DNA of 15,711 nt. Origin: Actinomycetota bacterium (GTDB taxonomy: Bacteria; Actinomycetota; Thermoleophilia; Solirubrobacterales; Solirubrobacteraceae). Below are positions 6,052-12,267 of the stretch, one piece after another. The position numbers were made by a program, and so were the translations under genes. The stretch is from assembly GCA_005888335.1 (NCBI GenBank), contig VAWY01000173.1, positions 1 through 15,711 of the forward strand, read 5' to 3'. Numbering within the stretch: position 1 is the stretch's first letter; each line of letters begins with the position of its first letter. The notes beneath the pieces were generated by a model. That model saw only the letters and a list, made by a program, of their open reading frames with translations. It was not told the origin of the DNA and made no database searches.

Positions 6052-6885
6052 TCAGCCCTGGTCCTCTTGGTCCTGTGACTCCGAGCGGTTGCGCTTGGGG
6101 GCCTTGCGAATCACGCGCTCGCACGACCCGTTCGGGTTCTGGGCGGACGCGTCGGTGATCACGTCGACCTGGTCGAGCAGCGCGATGTCGACGCCGTCGC
6201 CGCAGGTGATGCGGTCGACCTCGCCGTCGCGGGTGTGGAAGCGGTCGTTGCCGGGGCCGCCGTCGAGCGTGTCGCCGACCTGGTCGACGCCGGGGCCGGG
6301 GGCGACGTCACCGCGGGCGAGCGCCCACAGGTCGTCGTCGCCGTCCTCGCCGTAGGTCGTGTCCTGGCCGAGGTTGGCGAAGATGCGGTCGTTGCCGGCG
6401 CCGCCGTGCTGGACGTCGTCGCCGGGGCCGCCGGACATCAGGTCGTTGCCGTTCCCGCCGTCGGACGTGTCGTTGCCGGCGCCGCCGACGATGCGGTCGC
6501 GCGAGTCGCCGCCCTGCAGCGTGTCGTTGCCTTGACCGCCGAGGATGGTGTCGAACGAGGTGCGGTCGCCGGCGTTGTTCGTGTCGCCGCTGACGGTGTC
6601 GTCGCCGGGGCCGCCGCTGAGCCAGTCGTTGCCCTGGACGCCGAAGATCCGGTCGTTGCCCGGCCCGCCCAGGACGCGGTCGTTGCCGGGGCCGCCGATC
6701 AGCACGTCATCGCCGGCCAGGCCGAAGATGCGATCGTTGCCGGCGTTGCCGTCGATCCGGTCGGGCCCCCTGGTACCGCGAAGACGCTCGTTGCCCGGGC
6801 CGCCCTGGATCGTTGCGGCCATGGCGGCGCTCGGGACGAGCGCCAGCGCGGCGATGACGCCCATCGTGCTCCTGTTCAGCTGCAT
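6052..6885 (-). CDS. secreted RTX-like calcium-binding repeat protein
   Basis: This 277-residue exported protein has a signal peptide (about 1-23, ending AMA), then a long run of nonapeptides of the GGPGNDRxxG type (about 24-220) that bind calcium in a parallel beta-roll. Seen: GGPGNERLRG, GNAGNDRIFG, GGPGNDRVLG, GGQGNDTLQGG, GGAGNDTSDG and GGPGDDVQHG. It ends with a non-repeat cap, DGEVDRITCGDGVDIALLD, a second Cys in NPNGSCERV, and a charged tail rich in Glu, Gln, Asp, Lys and Arg. The start is ATG at 6885, preceded by CAGGAGG at 6894-6900; the same frame is open further upstream but that would lack a signal peptide and run antisense over the neighbour. No enzyme domain is visible, so the role is unknown and a structural or surface role is possible. 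It is divergent from a second, shorter repeat protein. Confidence 0.85.
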   Translation of the reverse strand: MQLNRSTMGVIAALALVPSAAMAATIQGGPGNERLRGTRGPDRIDGNAGNDRIFGLAGDDVLIGGPGNDRVLGGPGNDRIFGVQGNDWLSGGPGDDTVSGDTNNAGDRTSFDTILGGQGNDTLQGGDSRDRIVGGAGNDTSDGGNGNDLMSGGPGDDVQHGGAGNDRIFANLGQDTTYGEDGDDDLWALARGDVAPGPGVDQVGDTLDGGPGNDRFHTRDGEVDRITCGDGVDIALLDQVDVITDASAQNPNGSCERVIRKAPKRNRSESQDQEDQG

Positions 6886-6969
6886 GTGCGGTTCCTCCTG
6901 TCGCGGTGACCCTGTCGACAGCAGGTTTGGCCGCCGGGCGACCGTTTTCCAGGTCACTCTCAGAGACCC

Positions 6970-6995
6970 CTCACGCGCCATGAGAAGTTCGTGAG
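6970..6995. promoter_or_regulatory. candidate operator in the divergent RTX-gene intergenic region
   Basis: CTCACG (6970-6975) and CGTGAG (6990-6995) form a 26-bp dyad, with a nested CTCA-N7-TGAG at 6970-6984 and a further CTCTCAGAG at 6957-6965. It lies between the divergent secreted-protein genes, one of which leads into a two-component system. It is a reasonable site for that response regulator, but I see no convincing -35/-10 boxes next to it. Confidence 0.3.
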
Positions 6996-7047
6996 ATCGC
7001 GCGACGCCGGCGTGCGCCAGGATGGCGGGGCGTTCATCCTGGCTCGC

Positions 7048-7503
7048 ATGCGCCTCGCCGCCGTCACCGCCATCGCCGCCGTCCTGCTCGCGGTCACACC
7101 GGCGCTCGCCGACGACATCCGCGGCACGCCCGGCCCCGACAACCTCACCGGCACGCCGGGACCCGATCGCATCGCCGGCCTGCGCGGAAACGACCGCATC
7201 CAAGGGCTCGCCGGCCCGGATCAGCTGCTCGGCGGTCCCGGGGACGACGTCATCTTCGGCGATGCCGGCGCCGACACGATCGGCGGTGGCCCCGGCAACG
7301 ACACGCTCCTGGGGGGCGGCGGACCGGACCGCATCCGCGGCGGGCCCGGCCGTGACACGATCGTCGGCGGTGACGGCAACGACCGGATCTTCGCTCGCGA
7401 CGGCGAGGTCGACCGGATCGCGTGCGGCAAGGGCCGCGACATCGTGGTCGCCGACGGCGGCGACGCGGTGAGCCGCGACTGCGAGGTCGTCCGGCGTGGC
7501 TGA
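7048..7503 (+). CDS. small secreted RTX-like calcium-binding repeat protein
   Basis: This 151-residue exported protein has a signal peptide (1-21, ending ALA before DD) and about ten calcium-binding nonapeptides, such as GTPGPDRIAG, GGPGDDVIFG, GGPGNDTLLG, GGPGRDTIVG and GGDGNDRIFA. It ends with the same kind of cap as its divergent neighbour: DGEVDRIACGKGRDIV followed by RDCEVV. ATG at 7048 is chosen because the signal peptide begins there; 19 in-frame upstream codons (from 6991) have no export features, and the ribosome binding site is weak. The last 8 bases overlap the start of the response regulator gene, so the two are almost certainly co-transcribed and coupled. A role as an accessory or target of that signalling system is an inference; no enzyme domain is seen. 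Confidence 0.82.
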   Translation: MRLAAVTAIAAVLLAVTPALADDIRGTPGPDNLTGTPGPDRIAGLRGNDRIQGLAGPDQLLGGPGDDVIFGDAGADTIGGGPGNDTLLGGGGPDRIRGGPGRDTIVGGDGNDRIFARDGEVDRIACGKGRDIVVADGGDAVSRDCEVVRRG

Positions 7504-8188
7504 GCCGGCGGCGGGCGGGCCGCTCGTGCTGCTGGTCGACGACGACCCCGCCATCCGCCGCACCGTCGCGTCCGGGCTCGAGCTCGAGGGCTTCTCCGTC
7601 GTCTCGGCGTCTGGAGGGCGCGCGGCGCTCGAGGCGGTGGCCCGCGTGCATCCGGCGGTCGTGCTGCTCGACCTCACGATGCCCGACCTCGACGGGCTCG
7701 AGGTCCTGGCCCGCCTGCGCGACGGCGGCGATCAGGTGCCCGTCTGCATCCTGTCGGCGCGCGACGAGATCGACGATCGGGTGCGCGGCCTGCAGGCGGG
7801 CGCGGACGACTACGTCGTCAAGCCGTTCGCCATGGAGGAGGTGGCCGCGCGCGTCCAGGCGCTGCTTCGCCGCCGCCCGTCCGGCGCTTCGGAGGCGGTC
7901 GAAGTCGGCGACGTGCGCCTCGACCCGCGGGCGCGCACCGCGTGGCGCGGCGACCGCGAGCTCGAGCTGACGCGACGCGAGTTCGAGCTGCTGCACCTGT
8001 TCCTGCGCCACGCCGGGGAGGTCCTCGATCGCCGGCGGCTGCACGAGGAGGTCTGGGGCTACACGTTCGACCCGCGGACGAACGTCGCCGACGTCTTCGT
8101 GGGGTACCTGCGGCGCAAGCTCGAGGCCGGCGGCGAGCCGCGCGTGCTGCACACCGTGCGCGGCGTGGGCTTCGTCCTGCGGATCTAA
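7496..8188 (+). CDS. OmpR/PhoB-family response regulator
   Basis: This 230-residue two-domain transcription factor has a receiver domain (about 10-125) with the acidic pocket VDDDP (14-18), phosphoacceptor Asp59 in VVLLDLTMPD, ILSA and the conserved Lys in VVKPF. Its C-terminal winged helix (about 137-230) contains ELTRREFELLHLFLRH, the recognition helix region RTNVADVFVGYLRRKLE and HTVRGVGFVLR. It resembles the MprA/PrrA type of actinobacteria, but the exact orthologue cannot be named. The GTG start at 7496 overlaps the end of the repeat-protein gene, with GAGG upstream. The sensor kinase follows after 9 bases. Likely targets include its own operon and the divergent repeat gene, through the dyad at 6970-6995. 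Confidence 0.95.
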   Translation: MAEPAAGGPLVLLVDDDPAIRRTVASGLELEGFSVVSASGGRAALEAVARVHPAVVLLDLTMPDLDGLEVLARLRDGGDQVPVCILSARDEIDDRVRGLQAGADDYVVKPFAMEEVAARVQALLRRRPSGASEAVEVGDVRLDPRARTAWRGDRELELTRREFELLHLFLRHAGEVLDRRRLHEEVWGYTFDPRTNVADVFVGYLRRKLEAGGEPRVLHTVRGVGFVLRI

Positions 8189-8197
8189 TCTTTCGCC

Positions 8198-9565
8198 GTG
8201 AACAGCCTCCGCGCGCGCCTCACCGCCGGTGTCGTGCTCGTTCTCGCCGGGCTGGTGCTCATCGCCGGCGTGATCGCCTCGCACGAGGTCGGCCGCTCCG
8301 AGCGCTCGGCGTTCGACGATCGGCTGCGGCGCACGGCCGAGCTCTCGCGCGCAACCGCCGCGGCGGCGGTCAACGATCAGATCCCGCAGGACGACAAGCG
8401 CCTCGACGCGGTGCTGCGGGCGACCAGCAGCTCGCTGCTCCTGCGACTGGGGTCGGCGACCCTGCTCGACACCGGAGCCCCGCCGCCGACGCGCCCATCG
8501 CTCGGTGAGGGCTGGCACACGTTCACCGCCGGCGGCACGCACTACCGCGCGTACGTCACGACGCTCAACGACCCCGCCCTCGGGGGCCTCGCGCGCCTGG
8601 AGGTGGTCTCGAGCCTGGCCCGGCTCGAGTCGCGCGAGCGCGCCCTGCACCGGCGCCTCGCCCTGCTCGCGCTGGCGGCGCTCGTGGCCGCGTCGATCCT
8701 CGTCTGGCTCGTCGCCTCGCTGGCCCTGCGCCCGCTGGTCCGGCTGCACGGCATCACCGCGAGCGTGGCCAGTGACGAGGACCTCGGGCGCCGCGTGCCC
8801 GCCGATCGCGGCCCGACGGAGCTGCGCTCGCTCGCGGCCAGCTTCAACGCGATGCTCGCCCGCCTCGGGCGCTCGGCGCAGGACCGCGAGCGCGCGCTGG
8901 CGGCCACGCGGCGCTTCGCGGCCGACGCCGGCCACGAGCTGCGCACGCCGCTGACCAGCGTCCACGCGACGCTGTCGAGCCTGCGCCGCCATCCCGACCT
9001 CGAGTCCGCGCGACGCTCGGCGATGATCGCCGACGCGCTCGCCGAGCAGCGGCGCCTGGTCGACCTCCTCGACGGCCTGCAGGCGCTCGCCCGCGGCGAC
9101 GCGGGTCCACTCGAGCACACGATGGTGGACCTCACCGAGCTCGTCGACGAGGTCGTCACCGCCGCCACGGCCGAGGACCCGCAGCTGCAGATCGGCGCGC
9201 ATCTGCCGGACGAGCCGGTCGTCGTCGAGGGCTGGCCGCCGGGTCTGCGGATCCTCGTGGGCAACCTGGTCGCCAACGCGGCGCGCCACGGCCGGCCGGG
9301 CGGTCGCGTCGACGTCACGCTGCTCGCGCCCGACGATGGCCGCGGCGCCGTCCTGCACGTCGACGACGACGGGCCCGGGGTGCCGGCGGACGATCGCGAG
9401 CGGATCTTCGCTCCCTTCGCCCGCGTCAACGGGACCGATCGCCCCGGCAGCGGGCTGGGCCTGGCCCTCGTCGTCCAGCAGGCCCGTCACCACCACGCCG
9501 ACGTCGATGTCGGCGACTCCGCGCTGGGCGGCGCCCGCTTCACCGTGCGCTTCTCGCGCGGGTGA
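8198..9565 (+). CDS. sensor histidine kinase of the two-component system
   Basis: This 455-residue membrane sensor kinase has TM1 (about 8-28), an extracytoplasmic sensor of about 120 residues with no recognised domain, TM2 (about 154-176), a HAMP linker (LRPLVRLHGITASVA onward), the HisKA dimerisation helix with DAGHELRTPLTSVHATL (phosphorylated His246), and an ATPase domain with GNLVANAARHG (N box), DDDGPGVPADDRERIFAPF (G1/F box) and GSGLGLALV (G2). All catalytic motifs are intact. The start is GTG at 8198, 9 bases after the regulator stop; no clear Shine-Dalgarno sequence is present, so translation probably depends on the upstream gene. It phosphorylates the adjacent OmpR-type regulator. 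The ligand is unknown; the linked calcium-repeat proteins make cell-envelope or calcium sensing a guess. Confidence 0.95.
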   Translation: MNSLRARLTAGVVLVLAGLVLIAGVIASHEVGRSERSAFDDRLRRTAELSRATAAAAVNDQIPQDDKRLDAVLRATSSSLLLRLGSATLLDTGAPPPTRPSLGEGWHTFTAGGTHYRAYVTTLNDPALGGLARLEVVSSLARLESRERALHRRLALLALAALVAASILVWLVASLALRPLVRLHGITASVASDEDLGRRVPADRGPTELRSLAASFNAMLARLGRSAQDRERALAATRRFAADAGHELRTPLTSVHATLSSLRRHPDLESARRSAMIADALAEQRRLVDLLDGLQALARGDAGPLEHTMVDLTELVDEVVTAATAEDPQLQIGAHLPDEPVVVEGWPPGLRILVGNLVANAARHGRPGGRVDVTLLAPDDGRGAVLHVDDDGPGVPADDRERIFAPFARVNGTDRPGSGLGLALVVQQARHHHADVDVGDSALGGARFTVRFSRG

Positions 9566-9923
9566 CCCGCGCGAGGAGTCCCATGGCGCCTGGTCAGCAG
9601 TCCGGCCAGACGGGCCGGGGGTCGATGTGGTGCACGGTGGCCGGGTAGGCCAGGCGGAGCCGGGTCGAGATCGCGCCGCGCTCGTAGCGCTCGACGGCGC
9701 CGTTCTTCGACAGCGCCGGCAACGTCGTCGTGCGTGGCACCGCCGCGCTGGCCGACGGCACCCCCATCCCGATCGACCGCCTGGACTCGGGCGAGCGTTG
9801 CCGAGCTAGGCGGCCAAGACCGACGCCTGCAACTCGAGCGGCGAGCGGGCGCCCGAGCCCGCGGCCGCCACCCACCGCGGGCTCCCGGCCCCGGGAGGCT
9901 TCGCGATCCTCATCGTCGGCCTG
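9566..9923. other. stretch with coding-like fragments but no intact gene
   Basis: Two fragments look protein-coding but neither forms a complete gene. On the minus strand the last about 30 codons of a frame ending at 9594 (reading ...ERGAISTRLRLAYPATVHH...) have near-perfect G/C third positions. On the plus strand 9688-9806 reads FDSAGNVVVRGTAALADGTP with equally good bias, but it begins after a stop at 9685 and has no start. A plus frame open from 9810 continues into the membrane protein. A 21-codon frame at 9583-9648 has a GAGGAG site but no recognisable product. I read this as decayed genes; no function can be assigned. Confidence 0.4.
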
Positions 9924-10238
9924 ATGGCCGGCGCGCTTGCCGCCACGATGACCCACATCCAGGCGCTCGACGATCCCGCGAGCTTCCTCGGCCTCATGGC
10001 GCTGCTCGGCCTGGCGATCGCGTTCCTCGCGCGCATCGACTGGACGCGCCAGCGCCGCGACGCGCTCGTCGTCGCCGTGACGATGACCGCTGGCGCCACG
10101 GCTGCCCGCCTCGGCCCGAGCTGGACGAGCACCCTGGTCCACTTCGCGCGCGGTCACGCTGTCCTGCTCATCGCGCTCGCCGCCGCGGGGGCGGGCGCGC
10201 TCAGCGGCGTGCGCCGTCTGCGCGCTGCGTGCACGTGA
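9924..10238 (+). CDS. small integral membrane protein, unknown function, 5' end uncertain
   Basis: From the ATG at 9924 the frame encodes 104 residues with about four hydrophobic segments: the end of a first helix (AILIVGLMAGALAATM in the open frame), FLGLMALLGLAIAFL, LVVAVTMTAGATAA and VLLIALAAAGAGALSGV. Codon bias is strong and a good terminator follows 36 bases after the stop, which supports a real gene. The ATG cuts into the first hydrophobic helix and has no ribosome binding site. The frame stays open and coding-like back to a TAG at 9807 without any start codon, so the true N-terminus may have been lost through a frameshift or deletion. I do not recognise the family. Confidence 0.5.
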   Translation: MAGALAATMTHIQALDDPASFLGLMALLGLAIAFLARIDWTRQRRDALVVAVTMTAGATAARLGPSWTSTLVHFARGHAVLLIALAAAGAGALSGVRRLRAACT

Positions 10239-10275
10239 CCGAACCGCCGGTCGGGGAGTCGCTTACATGAACGCA

Positions 10276-10306
10276 AAGGCCCCCGCATTTGCGGGGCCTT
10301 CTTCAG
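10276..10306 (+). terminator. intrinsic terminator after the small membrane protein gene
   Basis: AAGGCCCCCGC pairs with GCGGGGCCTT (10291-10300) around a four-base ATTT loop, with one bulged C, and is followed by the pyrimidine tail CTTCTTC. It lies 37 bases after the stop at 10238 on the same strand. It is the most convincing Rho-independent terminator in the window. Confidence 0.8.
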
Positions 10307-10437
10307 AGCCGGAGGGCCGACCCAACGGCGACGCTCCGGAGCGTAGACTCGCGGGCGAGCGATGAGGCTCGCTCTGACCGCGGCCACGTGCCGCTGATGG
10401 CCTCTACGGAGAGTTGATCGCGACGACGTGGAGGGTC

Positions 10438-11202
10438 ATGCGAGCCGAGACGAGCATCAGCACACCGATCGCGGCGACGCTCACCGTCCTTCTGGCGGGA
10501 CTTGCCGTTTCCGCATGCGGCGCTGACCACAAGGACAAGGCGGTTGGGACGGACTTACCGCAGGGAAGCGAGCCGGTCCATCTCAACCCGGCGGACTTCA
10601 CGACGCGGATCGACAACCCTTACCGGCCGATGCTGCCGGGCAGCCGCCGCGTCTACCGCGACACCGACAGCGACGGGACCGTGCAGCGCGTCGTGCTGAC
10701 GGTGACGCCGAGGACGAAGAAGATCGCCAACGGCGTCCAGGCCAGAGTCGTCCGCGAGACCGTGACCGAGGATGGCCAGATCGCCGAGGACGGCGTCGAC
10801 TGGTACGCCCAGGACTCAGCGGGCAACGTCTGGTACCTGGGTGAGCTGTCCAAGGAGTACGAGGACGGCAAGGTCAAGGAGACCAGCTCGTGGGAGGCCG
10901 GCGTCAATGGCGCGCAGCCCGGGATCGTCATGCCCGCCGACCCGCGACCCGGGGTGGCCTACCGCCAGATGTACTACGCGCGCAAGCAGGAGGATCGAGG
11001 CCGGGTCGTGAGCACCGGCGAGCGCGTCGAGTCGCCGGCCGGCTACTTCACCGACGCCGTGGTGATCGAGGACTCTTCCCCACTGGAGCCCAAGCTCCGC
11101 GAGTTCAAGTTCTTCGCCCGAGGGGTCGGTTTGGTGCGCGCCTTCGAGGTCGCGGGCGGCAGTGGGCGCGAGGAGCTCGTCAGCTACAAGAAGGCGAGCT
11201 GA
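10438..11202 (+). CDS. probable exported lipoprotein, unknown function
   Basis: This 254-residue protein has a lipoprotein signal: a hydrophobic stretch (11-23) and the lipobox VSAC with Cys27, so it should be anchored in the membrane and exposed outside. The mature part begins with a charged linker, then a predicted beta-rich domain with DNPYRPMLPGSRRVYRD, RVVRETVTEDGQIAEDGVDW, YAQDSAGNVWYLGE, SSWEAGVNGAQPGIVMPADP and KLREFKFFARGVGLV. I recognise this as a hypothetical actinobacterial type but cannot give it a function. ATG at 10438 is chosen for its GGAGGG site five bases upstream; a TTG at 10414 in the same frame is less likely. It stands alone, between a terminator and a decayed region, so it is probably a single-gene unit. 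Confidence 0.85.
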   Translation: MRAETSISTPIAATLTVLLAGLAVSACGADHKDKAVGTDLPQGSEPVHLNPADFTTRIDNPYRPMLPGSRRVYRDTDSDGTVQRVVLTVTPRTKKIANGVQARVVRETVTEDGQIAEDGVDWYAQDSAGNVWYLGELSKEYEDGKVKETSSWEAGVNGAQPGIVMPADPRPGVAYRQMYYARKQEDRGRVVSTGERVESPAGYFTDAVVIEDSSPLEPKLREFKFFARGVGLVRAFEVAGGSGREELVSYKKAS

Positions 11203-11594
11203 GCGAGGCCGTCGTCGTATCGTGGCTTGAGACTCGGTCCCGTGGGCACAGCTGAGCGAGCTCGAGCCGACGCGTCTGCAGCGTGCCCGCGGAGCAGGCG
11301 AGCGGTCGCCTGGCCGCGGCTGCATGCCGACCTCATCGCGGCCGCTGACGCGGCCACTGCCGAGCTCGACCGCACGGACGAGCGCCCGGCGTCAGCCGGG
11401 TCGCCGGGCCACTGATCAGCCGCCCCGGAAGCTGGCCAGGCGCAGCCCGCCGCTGACGTTCCCGGCGCCGGACTGCCGGCGGACCGTCCGCTACAACGCC
11501 GTCGCCCGGCACGTGCTCGTCCGGCCGCTGGCCATCCCGCGGGCCGGGCTGTGCGGCGCGCGCAGGCCGCTGCCTCAGCCCGACCAACCCCGGC

Positions 11595-11937
11595 ATGCCA
11601 CACAAGTGGCAGCACCTGTCGACGTCGCCCGTCGTTCGCCTCGACTCCGACGACCCGGCCGTTCTCCGCTTCGGGCGCCTGCCGGCGGGTCAAGGTGTCG
11701 AGCGCGGCGCGCTGCTCGCGCTCATGCCGCGCGAGCTGGTCATCGCCCGCGACCCCGACCCGGGCGCCCGTGCCGCGACGCCCTACGGCCACGATGCGCT
11801 GCACATCCCGCGCTGCCGCCTGGAGGGCGGGCGTCACGCCGAGGGCGGCGCGCGTCTCGCCACCGGCGGCGTCGAACTGGCCGTCGCGCTGCCACGACGC
11901 CGTGGAACTGATCGAGCTCGCCACCCGTGCCCGATGA
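11595..11937 (+). pseudogene. probable frameshifted gene remnant, unknown product
   Basis: From about 11622 to 11885 one frame shows strong third-position G/C bias and a natural-looking protein (VVRLDSDDPAVLRFGRLPAG, then LLALMPRELVIARDPDPG and YGHDALHIPRCRLEGG). The bias then fades in that frame and continues in the next, which reads HDAVELIELATRAR and stops at 11937. This fits a single frameshift near 11885 in an old gene. The 5' boundary is unclear (the ATG at 11595 has no ribosome binding site) and I do not recognise the family. Confidence 0.35.
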
Positions 11938-12204
11938 CGCTCGCGGACGAGGCCGCCCGTCAGAGCGCCCGCGCTCGCGGGGTCGGCCGCACCACCGACG
12001 CCCAAACGATTCCCGCGTCGCTGCGCCCGCTGCCCCTTGCGCTGCCAGCGCCGCCTGCCACCTGCCTGATGGGCGCGGTCAGCCACCGAGCCCACAGCGA
12101 CCTACGGCGGGAATCGGCAGCGGGTCGAGCGCATGGCGGCAACGAGTGACGCCGCCACCGCGGCGCATGCGGAGGAGCGACGGCCACGCCGAGTTCGCGA
12201 GCGA

Positions 12205-12236
12205 GAGCCCGCGGCCACCGGGGCGGCCGCGGGCTC
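12205..12236 (-). terminator. strong hairpin downstream of the choice-of-anchor D protein gene
   Basis: GAGCCCGCGGCC (12205-12216) pairs perfectly with GGCCGCGGGCTC (12225-12236) around an 8-base loop. It lies 31 bases beyond the stop of the minus-strand gene that ends at 12268, a typical terminator position. No T-run follows, so it may be Rho-assisted or act as an mRNA-stabilising structure. Confidence 0.6.
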
Positions 12237-12267
12237 CGCACGACGAGCTCTTGGCGTTGGCTCAGGG

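Larger units (their letters stand above)
11203..12267. other. about 1 kb without an intact gene
   Basis: Several frames are open because of the high GC content, but none has a start, ribosome binding site and continuous coding bias. Short coding-like pieces on the plus strand are a Leu-Ala-Asp-rich segment near 11320-11385 (reading LHADLIAAADAATAELDRTD) and the remnant at 11595-11937. From 11940 to 12204 nothing is recognisable. The stretch probably holds eroded genes between the lipoprotein gene and the minus-strand operon on the right. Confidence 0.5.

Noticed and set aside
6235..6909. Plus-strand open frame with Val/Ala/Gly repeats antisense to the RTX-like gene
   Set aside because: Its repetitive look is the mirror image of the calcium nonapeptides on the other strand.
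6100..7470. Short regular DNA repeats suggesting a CRISPR or tandem-repeat array
   Set aside because: The periodicity is that of 27-base nonapeptide codons in coding sequence; there are no constant repeats with unique spacers.
6886..7677. N-terminal extension of the minus-strand RTX-like gene, giving 541 residues
   Set aside because: It would run antisense through the second repeat gene and lose the signal peptide; the ATG at 6885 has a strong ribosome binding site.
7250..9496. 748-codon minus-strand open frame over the two-component genes
   Set aside because: It is a shadow frame; the plus strand encodes a full regulator and kinase with all motifs.
9583..9648. 21-codon open frame with a GAGGAG site after the kinase gene
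   Set aside because: Too short, no recognisable product, and it overlaps a stretch with better coding bias on the other strand; mentioned only within the region entry.
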